A stretch of 42,899 nucleotides of DNA from Lentisphaeria bacterium (GTDB taxonomy: Bacteria > Verrucomicrobiota > Lentisphaeria > Victivallales > Victivallaceae), in NCBI GenBank assembly GCA_017450705.1, contig JAFSTC010000004.1, positions 1 to 42,899 of the forward strand, in the 5' to 3' direction. Position 1 is the first letter of the stretch, and every line of letters begins with the position of its first letter. Below, in pieces: positions 7,753-16,524 of this stretch. A model generated the notes under the pieces. That model saw nothing but the letters and a program-made list of their open reading frames with translations. It was not told the origin of the DNA and made no database searches. The position numbers were made by a program, and so were the translations under genes.

Positions 7753-10146
7753 ATGAACAAGGCAAGACTGATCACGCTGTTTCTGCTCGGGCTCCGGCTC
7801 GTCGCGGGAGAACCTCTCCTGCGGGAGGATTTTCCCGCTCTGCAGGCGTGCTGGCGGTTTTCTCCCGCCGGATGTGCCGAAACGGTCGGCGGCGTCCTGA
7901 CGGTCCGGGACGGTTCCATGTCGCACGAGGTCTCGGCGACGACCTTGCGCCGGCCTCTCCGGCGGGGGATGTACCGGATCTCCGGGCGCATCCGTATCAC
8001 GAAGGGATTCGGACCGCTGATCCTGCTGGACGTCTTCGACCGGACGGGGCGGAAATTGGGCAATCCCTGTCTTGCCTTCAGCAGTGCGCCGAAGAAACTG
8101 GGAGAGTGGAACTCTTTCCGATTCGACGCTCCCGTTCCGTGGCGCGAGGCGGTGTCTTTCGATCTGCGGATCGTTTCCCTCCGTCATGTGATCAACGAAT
8201 TTCAGCTGGATGACCTGACTGTCGAGCAGTTGGATGTTGTTCCCGTTCCGCCGAACTGGAGGGCGCAGTACAAAGATCCCGCGCCCGGAAATCCCGCCGA
8301 TTTCATGGGACCGGACGGGATTGCCTACCCGAATTTTTACCGTGCCGGCGTTCAGGGGGGCATCCCCCGGCTGGACGCTCTGCTCTCTCTGGATATCCGC
8401 GAGACGGGCGGCGTTCCTGACGGGAAAACGGATGTCGTCCCGGCCATCGAGGAGGCGATCCGCCGGCTCGGGCCCCGGGGCGGCGTGATCCGGCTGGAGG
8501 CGGGGCGTTACCGGCTCGGGTCCCTGCTGAAGATCGCCTCGAACGGCGTTATTCTGCAGGGAGCCGGGCGGGAGAAGACGACTTTGATCGCCGATTATCG
8601 CGTCGGAGACGCCGGGATCGCGCTCCCGGGGATCTCGGAAAACACGGTGTTGGGGAAAAACAGCCGGATCGTCGTTCTGGCCGAACCGGAAGGACTGAAG
8701 TCCATCACGCTGACGCTGGGCGGGATCCGGCTGAAACGCTGGAGCCGCTCCATGCATTCCGGCGGCCGGTTCTGGCTTGAAACCGACTGCGGCAAGGCGG
8801 CCTCCCTCGCTCCCGGAGAGTACGAACTCCGCGCGGAATGCGATTACAAAAAAGGCCGTCGGATGCTGACGAAAAAAGTCCGCTTCAGCGCCGGGAGCCG
8901 TATTCTCGAGGAAAACCGGATGCCGGGCGGCCTGATCGAATTCTGCGGTCCCGGTGAGACCGGAAAGACCGGGTGGATCGCCGAAACGCTGCTCCGCGGC
9001 GCGGAAAGTCTCGTACTCAAGAGCCGTATCCCCGTTGCCCCGAAAGACTGGATTGTCATCCGCGCGCAGGAGACGCCGGAACGGCGGCGGGAGAACCTCA
9101 ATACCTGCAATTGGGGAGAGTTCCGGACCTATCTTGTCGGCGTCGCCGGAACGGAAGGGAAAAAGATCCTTTTGGACCAGCCCCTCCGTCTGGAGTTCCC
9201 CCAAAGAGACAAGGTTTCGGTGCGGAGATTTTCCGCCGTCGAACGCTGCGGGATCGCGGATCTGACCGTGGACGTCAAAAGTCCGCTCTGGCTGGCCGCT
9301 GTTCTCTTCCGCAACGCGGCCAACTGTTTTGCCGTGAATGTCCGGGTCGTGCAGTGCGGGAGATTTCCCGTTTACAGTAAAAACGGCAAATTCCTCACCA
9401 TCTCGAAATGTCTCTTCGACGGCGCGCGGGATCTCGGCGTCGGCGGTTCCGGATACGCCGGTTTCGACCAGACGTGGGATTCCCTGATGGACGAAACGGA
9501 GGTCCGGAAGATGCGTCACGCGCCGCTTTTCCAGTGGGCCGCATCGGGAAATGTGATCCGCCGGTCCCGTTTTTACGGCGCCGATATGCACTGGCACGCC
9601 GGATGGACGAACGAAAATCTCGTGGAACAGTGTCTGATCGATGCCGTGGGTTACCCGATCCGCGATTCGGGTTACGGGGACGCGATGTACGCGACGTCGC
9701 CCGAAGACGGTTCCCACGGCCCGAATGGTCCGCGCAACGTCGTCCGCAACAATACGATCCGCGGAGAGGCGGGCGGCGTCCGCTGCGGCGGGATGAACGA
9801 AAACTGGATCATCGTCGGCAACGTCTTCGATCTGGATCGCGGTCCCGGGGTCTTTCTGAAGAGCATGGCCTTCGACACGATCATCCGCGGCAATGTGTTC
9901 CGCTTGAAAAATCCCGAAAGTCCCATGGTGATGATTGCTTCCCCCGATTGTACCGGCGTGGAGATCGCGAACAACGTGATGATTGGCGGCAGCGGTGCGT
10001 TCTGGGACGGCCTTCTTGCGCCGGGGAAGATTCGGGGCAATCTTCATCTGCCCGCGGGAACCGAGTACCGGGCGCCCGTGCCGGAAATACCTTCCATTTA
10101 TCTTTATCAGTGCGAAAAAATGCGGAAGAAGGACGGAAAGAAATGA
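7753..10146 (+). CDS. secreted right-handed beta-helix protein (pectate-lyase/GH28-55-like)
   Basis: 797 residues. The start MNKARLITLFLLGLRLVAGE is a Sec signal peptide, and the ATG is 2 nt after the pseudopilin stop, so translational coupling is likely; the longer frame upstream is a shadow of the pseudopilin. Residues 20-165 look like a carbohydrate-binding jelly roll. From about 212 the sequence RETGGVPDGKTDVVPAIEEA starts a pectate-lyase-3/GH55-type helix, followed by GGVIRLEAGRY and ILQGAGREKTTLIAD. A beta-sandwich insertion follows at about 300-390. Residues 480-760 are regular helix coils (NCFAVNVRVVQCG, NVVRNNTIRGEAGG, DTIIRGNVFRL). No catalytic triad is certain; D or E residues in GYAGFDQTWD and DMHWHAG are candidates. 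It likely acts outside the cytoplasm on pectic or arabinan-type polymers (inference from neighbours). It ends in an ATGA overlap with araB. Confidence 0.75.
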   Translation: MNKARLITLFLLGLRLVAGEPLLREDFPALQACWRFSPAGCAETVGGVLTVRDGSMSHEVSATTLRRPLRRGMYRISGRIRITKGFGPLILLDVFDRTGRKLGNPCLAFSSAPKKLGEWNSFRFDAPVPWREAVSFDLRIVSLRHVINEFQLDDLTVEQLDVVPVPPNWRAQYKDPAPGNPADFMGPDGIAYPNFYRAGVQGGIPRLDALLSLDIRETGGVPDGKTDVVPAIEEAIRRLGPRGGVIRLEAGRYRLGSLLKIASNGVILQGAGREKTTLIADYRVGDAGIALPGISENTVLGKNSRIVVLAEPEGLKSITLTLGGIRLKRWSRSMHSGGRFWLETDCGKAASLAPGEYELRAECDYKKGRRMLTKKVRFSAGSRILEENRMPGGLIEFCGPGETGKTGWIAETLLRGAESLVLKSRIPVAPKDWIVIRAQETPERRRENLNTCNWGEFRTYLVGVAGTEGKKILLDQPLRLEFPQRDKVSVRRFSAVERCGIADLTVDVKSPLWLAAVLFRNAANCFAVNVRVVQCGRFPVYSKNGKFLTISKCLFDGARDLGVGGSGYAGFDQTWDSLMDETEVRKMRHAPLFQWAASGNVIRRSRFYGADMHWHAGWTNENLVEQCLIDAVGYPIRDSGYGDAMYATSPEDGSHGPNGPRNVVRNNTIRGEAGGVRCGGMNENWIIVGNVFDLDRGPGVFLKSMAFDTIIRGNVFRLKNPESPMVMIASPDCTGVEIANNVMIGGSGAFWDGLLAPGKIRGNLHLPAGTEYRAPVPEIPSIYLYQCEKMRKKDGKK

Positions 10147-11735
10147 CGGACGGAAGAACTTTGATCGGCCTCGATTTCGGCTCCGACAGCGTCCGGGCCG
10201 TTCTGGTGCGGGAAGACGGGGTGCTTCTGGCCGAGAGCGTCCGGGGTTATCCCCGCTGGGCGGAAGGAAAATACTGCGACGCTTCGGCGCACCGGTTCCG
10301 CCAGCATCCGAAAGATTATCTCGAGAGCATGGATGATGTGGTGAGGGAGGTTTTGAGAAGCGGGAATCCCGCCTCCGTCTCCGGGATCGCGGCCGATACG
10401 ACGGGATCGACCGTCTGCGCCGTCGACCGCGAGGGGACGCCGCTGGCGCTGCTGCCGGCGTTTTCCGAAAATCCGGATGCGATGTTCCTGCTGTGGAAAG
10501 ATCACTCCGCGATGGAGGAGGCCGAACTGATCGATGCGGCCGCAGGCCGCGGAGAGATGGATTACCGGAAATATGAAGGAAGCGTCTACTCCTGCGAATG
10601 GTTCTGGAGCAAGATCCTTCACGTGCTGAGAAGCGATCCGCGCGTCGCGGACGCCGCCTGGAGTTTTACGGAACACTGCGACTGGATCGTCGGAGAACTG
10701 GCCGGGAATGTCCGTCCCGAGACGATGCGCCGCAGCCGGTGTGCCGCCGGTCACAAGGCCATGTGGCACCCGGACTGGGGCGGTCTGCCGCCCGAGGCCT
10801 TCCTGCGGGGGATCGATCCCCGTCTGGCCGGATTTCGGAGCCGGTTGTACGAAAAGACCCAAACGGCGGATGTTCCCGTCGGGAAGATCTCCCCGAAGTG
10901 GGCGGCAAAATGGGGACTGTCGCCCGATGTGACGATCGGCGGAAGCGGATTCGACTGTCACTTCGGCGCGGTCGGTTCAGCTATCCGGCCCGGCGAACTC
11001 GTCAAGGTGATCGGAACTTCGACCTGCGACATCCTTGCGGTCCCAGATCCGGGCCGGTGCATCGAAGGGATCTGCGGGCAGGTGGATGGATCGGTCATCC
11101 CCGGCTTGACCGGCATTGAGGCCGGGCAGTCCGCTTTCGGGGACGTCTACGCGTGGTTCGTCCGCATGCTCGATTACGCGGGGAAGACGTCGCTCCGGCA
11201 GCTGGAGGACGATGCGGCCCGGCTTTCTCCCGCAGGGAGAGGCGTTTTCGCCATCGACTGGTTCAACGGAAGACGGACCCCTTACGCCAACGCCCGTCTT
11301 TCCGGCGCCCTTCTCGGGCTGGATCTGGGGACCTCCGCACCTGAGATCTATCGGGCCCTGACGGAAAGCACCGTTTTCGGCGCCAAAAGGATCATCGACC
11401 ACTTGACGTCGAACGGCATTGATGTGCATAAGGTCACCGCGATCGGGGGGATCAGCCGGAAGTCGCCTTTCCTGATGCAGCTTTGCGCGGATGTTTTCGG
11501 ACTTCCCGTTCAGGTTTCCGCAGCCGATCAGGCCTGCGCGCTGGGCGGCGCGATGTTTGCGGCGGTGGCCGCCGGAGTGCATCCCGATATTCGGACCGCC
11601 ATGGAGGCGATGAATGCGGGGACGGAATATGTCTGTACGCCCGATCCCGAAACGGCCCGGCTTTACCGGACGAAATACCGGCGGTATCTCGACTGGTGCT
11701 CGGCCGTGGAGAAGGAGACCCTGCGTCATGCATGA
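10143..11735 (+). CDS. araB: L-ribulokinase
   Basis: 530 residues from ATG 10143, overlapping the preceding stop by 4 nt (ATGA). It phosphorylates L-ribulose to L-ribulose 5-phosphate in L-arabinose catabolism in the cytoplasm. The sequence follows E. coli AraB closely: IGLDFGSDSVRAVLV at the N-terminus, YPRWAEGKYCDA, ENPDAMFLLWKDH, SCEWFWSKILHV, CAAGHKAMWHPDWGGLPP, GTSTCDILAV, GICGQVDGSVIPG, EAGQSAFGDVYAWF, DWFNGRRTPYAN, and the FGGY ATP-site segment AIGGISRKSPFLMQ with DQACALGGAMFAAV. It is about 36 residues shorter than the E. coli protein, mostly at the C-terminus. Its partner araA follows after 50 nt. Confidence 0.96.
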   Translation: MTDGRTLIGLDFGSDSVRAVLVREDGVLLAESVRGYPRWAEGKYCDASAHRFRQHPKDYLESMDDVVREVLRSGNPASVSGIAADTTGSTVCAVDREGTPLALLPAFSENPDAMFLLWKDHSAMEEAELIDAAAGRGEMDYRKYEGSVYSCEWFWSKILHVLRSDPRVADAAWSFTEHCDWIVGELAGNVRPETMRRSRCAAGHKAMWHPDWGGLPPEAFLRGIDPRLAGFRSRLYEKTQTADVPVGKISPKWAAKWGLSPDVTIGGSGFDCHFGAVGSAIRPGELVKVIGTSTCDILAVPDPGRCIEGICGQVDGSVIPGLTGIEAGQSAFGDVYAWFVRMLDYAGKTSLRQLEDDAARLSPAGRGVFAIDWFNGRRTPYANARLSGALLGLDLGTSAPEIYRALTESTVFGAKRIIDHLTSNGIDVHKVTAIGGISRKSPFLMQLCADVFGLPVQVSAADQACALGGAMFAAVAAGVHPDIRTAMEAMNAGTEYVCTPDPETARLYRTKYRRYLDWCSAVEKETLRHA

Positions 11736-11785
11736 GAAAACGACTTCCCGGAACGGCTGGGAAAAATGCGGAAAGGAGATTTGCT

Positions 11786-13213
11786 GTGGTCGGAAAAACA
11801 GCTGACGGAACGGAATTCTGGTTCGTGACCGGAAGTCAGCATCTGTACGGGCCCGGGACCCTTCGGCAGGTGGATGAAGATTCCCGGATGATCGTGGAAT
11901 ATCTGAACCGGCACGGCGGACTGCCTTATCCCGTCGTCTGGAAACCCGTCGTCAAGACGCAGGACGAGATAACGGCCCTGTTTCCCGAAGCGGAGTGTGC
12001 CCCGGACTGCGCCGGAGTCATCTGCTGGATGCACACGTTCAGTCCCGCGAAAATGTGGATCAACGGGCTGAAGGCCCTCCGCAAGCCGATGCTGCATCTG
12101 AACACTCAGGTCAACAGCGATCTGCCGTGGAAGACGATCGATATGGATTTCATGAATCTCAACCAGTCCGCGCACGGCGACCGCGAATTCGGCTACATCT
12201 GTTCCCGGCTGGGGATCCGCCGCAAAATCGTCTGCGGGCATTACCGGAGCCCCCGCGTACTGCAGGCGCTCCGGGTTTGGCTCCGCGTCGCCGCCGCCTG
12301 GCACGGTCTGCAGCGCCTTCGTGTCGCACGGATCGGAGACAACATGCGGGACGTTGCCGTCACCGAGGGGAACAAAGTCGATGCGCAGATTCAGTTCGGG
12401 TTTTCGGTCAGCGGTTACGGCGTCGGTGATGTCGTCGCCCATATCCGGGAGGTCGCCGGACGCGAGGTCGATGAGCTGGTCGACCGCTACCGGGCGAGTT
12501 ACCAGCTTCCGGATGTTTCCGACCGGACCATGGATTCCATCCGTTCCGCGGCTCGTCAGGAGCTGGGGCTCCGGGCGTTTCTGCAAGAGCGGGATTGCGG
12601 GGCCTTCACCACGAATTTCGAGGATCTGAACGGCCTCGAACAGCTTCCCGGACTGGCCTCCCAGCGGCTGATGGCCGACGGATTCGGTTTCGGCGCCGAG
12701 GGCGACTGGAAGACTGCCGCGCTGCTCTGGGCCATAAAAAAAATGGCAAACGGCCTTCCCGGCGGTGTAAGCTTCATGGAGGATTATACCTATCACCTGG
12801 AGCCGGGCCGGGAACGGATCCTCGGCGCCCACATGCTGGAGGTCTGTCCCACGCTTGCGGCATCCTGTCCGCGCCTGGAGGTCCATCCGCTGGGCATCGG
12901 CGGCAAGGCCGATCCGGCGCGGCTGATTTTTTCCGCTTCTCCGGGGCCTGCCATCAATGCGACGCTCGTCGAGTTCGGGAGCAAGTTCCGTCTCGTCGTC
13001 AACGAGATCGAGATCGTTCCGCCGGACGCGCCTCTGGCCTCTCTCCCGACGGCCTCCGCCGTCTGGATTCCCAGGCCGGACATGGCGGCGAGCGCGGAGC
13101 GCTGGATCGCCGCGGGCGGAGCCCATCACAGCGTGTGCTCCGCCGCCGTCGGCACGGAATACATGGAAGATTTTTCCCGGATCGCCGGGATCGAACTTGT
13201 CCTGATCCGCTGA
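11786..13213 (+). CDS. araA: L-arabinose isomerase
   Basis: 475 residues, converting L-arabinose to L-ribulose. The start is taken as GTG 11786 because a perfect AAAGGAGAT lies 5 nt before it; the reading frame continues far upstream but only over araB. With this start the four metal/catalytic residues fall one to two positions from those of the E. coli enzyme: E305 in the AEGDWKT motif, E332 in FMEDYTYH, H349 in GAHMLEVCP, and H447/H448 in AGGAHHSVCS. Other matches are EFWFVTGSQHLYGP, HTFSPAKMWINGL, DMDFMNLNQSAHGDREFG, RIGDNMRDVAVTEG and HPLGIGGKADPARLIF. It is somewhat shorter than the usual 490-500 residues, missing a C-terminal tail. The protein is cytoplasmic and part of the sugar operon. 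Confidence 0.97.
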   Translation: MVGKTADGTEFWFVTGSQHLYGPGTLRQVDEDSRMIVEYLNRHGGLPYPVVWKPVVKTQDEITALFPEAECAPDCAGVICWMHTFSPAKMWINGLKALRKPMLHLNTQVNSDLPWKTIDMDFMNLNQSAHGDREFGYICSRLGIRRKIVCGHYRSPRVLQALRVWLRVAAAWHGLQRLRVARIGDNMRDVAVTEGNKVDAQIQFGFSVSGYGVGDVVAHIREVAGREVDELVDRYRASYQLPDVSDRTMDSIRSAARQELGLRAFLQERDCGAFTTNFEDLNGLEQLPGLASQRLMADGFGFGAEGDWKTAALLWAIKKMANGLPGGVSFMEDYTYHLEPGRERILGAHMLEVCPTLAASCPRLEVHPLGIGGKADPARLIFSASPGPAINATLVEFGSKFRLVVNEIEIVPPDAPLASLPTASAVWIPRPDMAASAERWIAAGGAHHSVCSAAVGTEYMEDFSRIAGIELVLIR

Positions 13214-13226
13214 AGGAGATTTGATT

Positions 13227-14636
13227 TTGAAGAACGCTTCGGGAAACAACGGGGAATCGGCGGGGATTTGGCGTCAGGGGACCTTGACCTACACCACCGC
13301 CGGACTGGTCGCCCTCTTTTGCTGGCTGCTGTGGGGAGACTTCACCTGGGCCATGAAGGACCGCGCCATCGGTCCCTCCGCCACGCTGCTTTTCAAAAGT
13401 TTCGGTTACTCCGATTTCGTCTACGCGCTGATCTGCGTCGCTTTCCCGAGTTCCACCAACATCATCCTGTGTCCGGTCATAAGCTACATCTCGGACCGTC
13501 ACCGGGGCCGGCTGGGGCGGCGCATCCCCTTTCTGATCTTCACGACGCCCTTCATCGTCGCCGGTCTGATCGGCCTGGGGTTCACTCCTATGCTTGGAAC
13601 GTGGATCGGCGAGACATTTTCCCTCGCTTCGCGGACAGGCAAGCTGATCGCCTTCGGGATCTTCTGGGTGCTCCTTGATTTCGGGACGACCCTCGCCGGG
13701 GCGCTCAGCACGGCGCTGGTCAATGACGTCGTTCCCTCCCGCCTGCTGGGACGCTTCTTCGGGATGTTCCGGGCCGTCAGTCTGTTGGCGGGCATGATCT
13801 TCAACTACTTTCTCATCGGAAAAGTGGAAACGCACTCGCTTTACATCTTCGTCGGTGTGGGACTTCTCTACGGTCTGGGACTGTCCATGATGTGCGCCAA
13901 GGTGAAAGAAGGAGAGTACCCCCCGGTCGAAGAACGAACGTCCGCCGACGCCCGGCGCATTTACGGTCCCGTCATCACTTACTTCCGGCAGAGTTTCTCC
14001 GTCGGCTATTACCGCTGGGTGATCGCCGCGCTGGTGCTGGCCGGTTTCACGGCGTCGCCCTTCAACATGTTCTCCATCTTCTACGCCAAGAGCATTCACA
14101 TGGACATGACGCTCTACGGGCGGCTGATCGCCTGTTCCTACGCGGTCTCCTTCGTGCTGAGTTATTTTCTCGGAGCCGTTGCGGACAGGTTCCATCCCCT
14201 GCGGGCGACGCTGGGATCGCTCGTCATCTATTTCGGTGCGATGCTCCTCGGCTGGCTGGTCGTGTGCGATGCGAGGACCTTCGGCGCGGCTCTGATCGTC
14301 CACGTAGTCCTTTCGGGCTGTTACTTCACGTTGTCGGCCTCTCTCGCCGCCCGGCTTTTCCCGAGAAAACTCTTTGCCCAGTTCAATTCGGCACTCTCCA
14401 TGATCGCGGCGATCACCAACGTGATCATGGGACCGCTTCTCGGACGTCTGCTGGATGTGCTGGGCCGGAACTACCGGTACACTTTCCTTTTCGGCATGAT
14501 CGCCACCGGACTTGCCGTCCTTCTGCTTTTGCGGGTCTACTTCTGCTTCCTGAAGTACGGCGGCGACGGAGACTATGCGCCGCCGGATCCGAACGGAGAG
14601 GCGTCGGAGCGTGAAACAGGGGAGGGGACTTTATGA
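13227..14636 (+). CDS. sugar transporter, MFS/GPH-like
   Basis: 469 residues with about 12 hydrophobic segments. The start is assigned to TTG 13227: AAGGAGAT ends at 13220, giving a 6-nt spacer, while the in-frame TTG at 13221 abuts the ribosome-binding site. The loop motif ISDRHRGRLGRRIPFLIFTT (after the second or third membrane helix) is the pattern found in GPH and sucrose-type MFS carriers (DRxRxRxGRR). It probably brings arabinose, lyxose or an oligosaccharide across the inner membrane by cation symport; the substrate is inferred only from being between araA and the lyxose isomerase gene. It overlaps the next gene by 4 nt (ATGA). Confidence 0.8.
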   Translation: MKNASGNNGESAGIWRQGTLTYTTAGLVALFCWLLWGDFTWAMKDRAIGPSATLLFKSFGYSDFVYALICVAFPSSTNIILCPVISYISDRHRGRLGRRIPFLIFTTPFIVAGLIGLGFTPMLGTWIGETFSLASRTGKLIAFGIFWVLLDFGTTLAGALSTALVNDVVPSRLLGRFFGMFRAVSLLAGMIFNYFLIGKVETHSLYIFVGVGLLYGLGLSMMCAKVKEGEYPPVEERTSADARRIYGPVITYFRQSFSVGYYRWVIAALVLAGFTASPFNMFSIFYAKSIHMDMTLYGRLIACSYAVSFVLSYFLGAVADRFHPLRATLGSLVIYFGAMLLGWLVVCDARTFGAALIVHVVLSGCYFTLSASLAARLFPRKLFAQFNSALSMIAAITNVIMGPLLGRLLDVLGRNYRYTFLFGMIATGLAVLLLLRVYFCFLKYGGDGDYAPPDPNGEASERETGEGTL

Positions 14637-15325
14637 AAAGATCCGAGATCAACCGCCGTATCGACGAGGCCGCGGCATTCTGGGAAGGCCTCGGGTTCAG
14701 GCTTCCGCCCTGGGCCGGATTTTCGGTCGGCGACTGGCGGCGGAACGCGGCCGTCTGCCGGGAGATCTTCGATCTTCAGCTGGGGTGGGATGTCACCAGC
14801 TTCGGTTCGTCCGATTTCCTGAAATGCGGCTTGCTGCTTTTCACGCTCCGCAACGGGCGGGCCGGTTCCGACGAATATCCCAAACCCTATGCGGAAAAGA
14901 TCATGATGGTCCGGGAGGGCCAGGTCACGCCCCGCCATTTCCATTGGTACAAAAGCGAAGACATCATCAACCGCGGCGGGGGAAATCTCGTCGTCGAACT
15001 CTTTCGCGCCGACCCTGCGGAAAACAGGATCTGCGGCGGGAGTTTTACCATCAGCGTCAACGGGATCCGCAAAAAACTCGATTCCGGTGACAAGCTGATT
15101 CTGTCTCCCGGCGAAAGCTGTACCATGGAGCATATCCACTGCCACAGTTTCTACGGCGAGACCGGGTCGGGACCCTGTATGATCGGCGAGGTCTCCATGG
15201 TCAACGACGACCGGACAGACAACTGTTTCGTGGACGGCGCGATCCGGTTCGTTCCGGTCGAGGAAGACGAGCCGATCCGTTATCCTCTGGCCTGCGAGTA
15301 CCGGAAAATTCTCGCCGCAAATTGA
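14633..15325 (+). CDS. D-lyxose isomerase (D-lyxose ketol-isomerase family)
   Basis: 230 residues from ATG 14633, overlapping the transporter stop by 4 nt, with GGGGAGGGG upstream. The family (PF07385 type, e.g. Bacillus YdaE) is a small cupin that interconverts D-lyxose and D-xylulose, and D-mannose and D-fructose in some members, using Mn2+. The sequence shows the cupin metal site: RHFHWYKSEDIINRGGGNLV (H102, H104, K107, E109) and a second His cluster at MEHIHCH (H167-H171). SPGESCTMEHIHCHSF is also typical. It is the last gene of the operon. Its product D-xylulose would join the pentose phosphate pathway after phosphorylation, so this gene broadens the operon from L-arabinose to other pentoses. 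No strong terminator follows. Confidence 0.88.
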   Translation: MKRSEINRRIDEAAAFWEGLGFRLPPWAGFSVGDWRRNAAVCREIFDLQLGWDVTSFGSSDFLKCGLLLFTLRNGRAGSDEYPKPYAEKIMMVREGQVTPRHFHWYKSEDIINRGGGNLVVELFRADPAENRICGGSFTISVNGIRKKLDSGDKLILSPGESCTMEHIHCHSFYGETGSGPCMIGEVSMVNDDRTDNCFVDGAIRFVPVEEDEPIRYPLACEYRKILAAN

Positions 15326-15396
15326 TTTTTCCCGAAAAGACTGCCGTTGTCTTCCGTTTCCCGTACCTTTGGGAACGCAGAAATGTTTTGGTCACT
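15326..15396. other. short region downstream of the ara operon
   Basis: No terminator with a T-tract is evident. The only local structure is a weak hairpin around TTTCCC...GGGAA at 15357-15375. The repeat cluster starts immediately after. Confidence 0.4.
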
Positions 15397-15697
15397 TGAC
15401 AAAGTAAACGCAAGTTTGTCAGATTAAACGCAAGCGACCTCATTTCAGTAGCGTTTAATTTGACAAAGTAGCGTTTAATCAGACAAATTTCTCACGAAAA
15501 GACTCGCGGAGGAGTGTCGGGGTTGCATTTAATCTGACAAAGCCCCAAAAAAAGACAACGATCATTGAGGGGATGGCGCATCTTATTGTTTTTCGGACAA
15601 AGAAAACGCAACCCCCTTTTATACTAAAATTAAAATAGCAGCGCTTTGAAAAAAAGCAAGCAGGAGACAGTCAAAATCCGCTTGATTCATGACCGAT

Positions 15698-15853
15698 TCA
15701 TGACTTTGTTTGAATATCCGTCGGCGCACAGTTCCTTTCCCCGCGTGTCGCCCGATAGGACTGCCCGGATTTCCCGCTGATTGTTCTGAACGATTCTCTG
15801 TCCTTGAGCGCATTTTCGATCAGGGTTCGCTGGGCATGTGTGAGATGAGCCAT
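15698..15853 (-). pseudogene. truncated IS30-like transposase start
   Basis: A strong AAGGAGG site stands 9 nt before an ATG at 15853 (minus strand). The first 32 residues, MAHLTHAQRTLIENALKDRE and then SFRTISGKSGQS, match the N-terminal helix-turn-helix pattern of IS30-family transposases (LTxxQRxxIxxxLxxxxSFxxI). After that the frame loses similarity and ends at a stop after 51 residues. A shift into the next frame gives GTVRRRIFKQSHES, which could be the continuation (TVSREI-like), suggesting a frameshift followed by truncation. No DDE domain remains. Confidence 0.5.
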
Positions 15854-15911
15854 GCTTTCACGCCTCCTTCTTCTCCGCCGAGGAACGGATTTGTCAAATT
15901 AAACGCTACGT

Positions 15912-15935
15912 CCCCCTCCCACCGGTGGGAGGGGG
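15912..15935. repeat. 24-bp perfect palindrome
   Basis: CCCCCTCCCACC is followed directly by its reverse complement, GGTGGGAGGGGG, with the centre between 15923 and 15924. It stands inside the repeat cluster just upstream of the transposase remnant. It could be an element end, a protein-binding site or a hairpin; no T-tract follows. Confidence 0.8.
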
Positions 15936-16037
15936 GCTTCCCCGACTCATAGCATACCATTTCTTTCGCCTTTTGGACAGAGTAAACGCATCCCCCTCTT
16001 TTGTCAGATTAAACGCTACGGTGAGGTTTGGACTAAT

Positions 16038-16073
16038 TAAACGCAACACCCTCATCTCGGAGTGTTGCGTTTA
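16038..16073. repeat. 12-bp inverted repeat (hairpin) at right edge of the cluster
   Basis: TAAACGCAACAC (16038-16049) is repeated inverted as GTGTTGCGTTTA (16062-16073) with a 12-nt loop. It incorporates the last motif copy and could mark the boundary of the decayed element. Confidence 0.75.
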
Positions 16074-16476
16074 CTTTTACAAGGCGCAGCAGAAATGTTT
16101 TTGCGGAATTTTTCCGGGAGAGACTTGAAAAGCGGCCGAAAGGATGTTACGTTAAGGATGTTCCGAAGTTTCTCGATGGCATGAAGTTCAGGTTTTCGAC
16201 ACCGTTTGTCGTCGATCCGGAGAGATGGAAGGAGAGAGTGCCGTGGCGGCCCGCACCGATCAGGATCGTTCGGGCATTCGAACGCGGGTATTGCTCCTCC
16301 TCCGCCATGATTTCGGACCGGGGCGGATTTCCCATGTCGACGCCGGAACCTTCTGCCGCTGTATCTCCTTTCCCGATAATGCGGTGACTCAAACTGTCGG
16401 CGTGAGAACAGCCGCCACGGCAAAGTCCGCATGCGGCCGCGAGATCAGGCTGTCGGATTTTCGCCAGTTTTGTTTT
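16074..16476. other. about 400 bases without a recognisable gene
   Basis: Several short overlapping frames exist on both strands, but none has a convincing ribosome-binding site or a family resemblance. The minus-strand frame 16147-16392 contains GAGRHGTLSFHLSG, faintly like the end of an H-X-DG pseudopilin. It lacks the DG, so it is not called. Confidence 0.4.
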
Positions 16477-16504
16477 TTGAACTAAAACGGAAAGTTACTA
16501 ATAT
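16477..16504 (+). promoter_or_regulatory. predicted promoter of the giant surface protein gene
   Basis: TTGAAC (16477-16482), 16-nt spacer, TAATAT (16499-16504), in a locally AT-rich stretch. The start point would be near 16511, leaving a very short leader of about 14 nt and no clear Shine-Dalgarno before the ATG at 16525. Confidence 0.5.
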
Positions 16505-16524
16505 AAAAAGATTGGATCGGCATC

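Larger units (their letters stand above)
15397..16073. repeat. cluster of ten copies of a 16-17 bp motif, both orientations
   Basis: The consensus is near TTGTCAGATTAAACGC. Plus-oriented copies lie at about 15397-15411, 15415-15431, 15596-15611, 15889-15906, 15974-15990, 16000-16016 and 16027-16045. Inverted copies lie at 15448-15467 and 15468-15487 (a direct tandem pair differing at few bases) and at 15522-15541. Two subtypes exist: TTGTCAGATTAAACGC and TTGGACAGAGTAAACGC. The copies form a left and a right group that flank a transposase remnant, as expected of subterminal repeats of a decayed insertion element. Multiple end repeats are a feature of IS21-type elements, but the enclosed remnant resembles IS30, so the family is unresolved. 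Confidence 0.7.

Noticed and set aside
16147-16392. Minus-strand frame with RHGTLSFHLSG, resembling the end of an H-X9-DG pseudopilin
   Set aside because: There is no DG at the right distance, no prepilin leader and no ribosome-binding site. The resemblance is too short to call a pseudogene.
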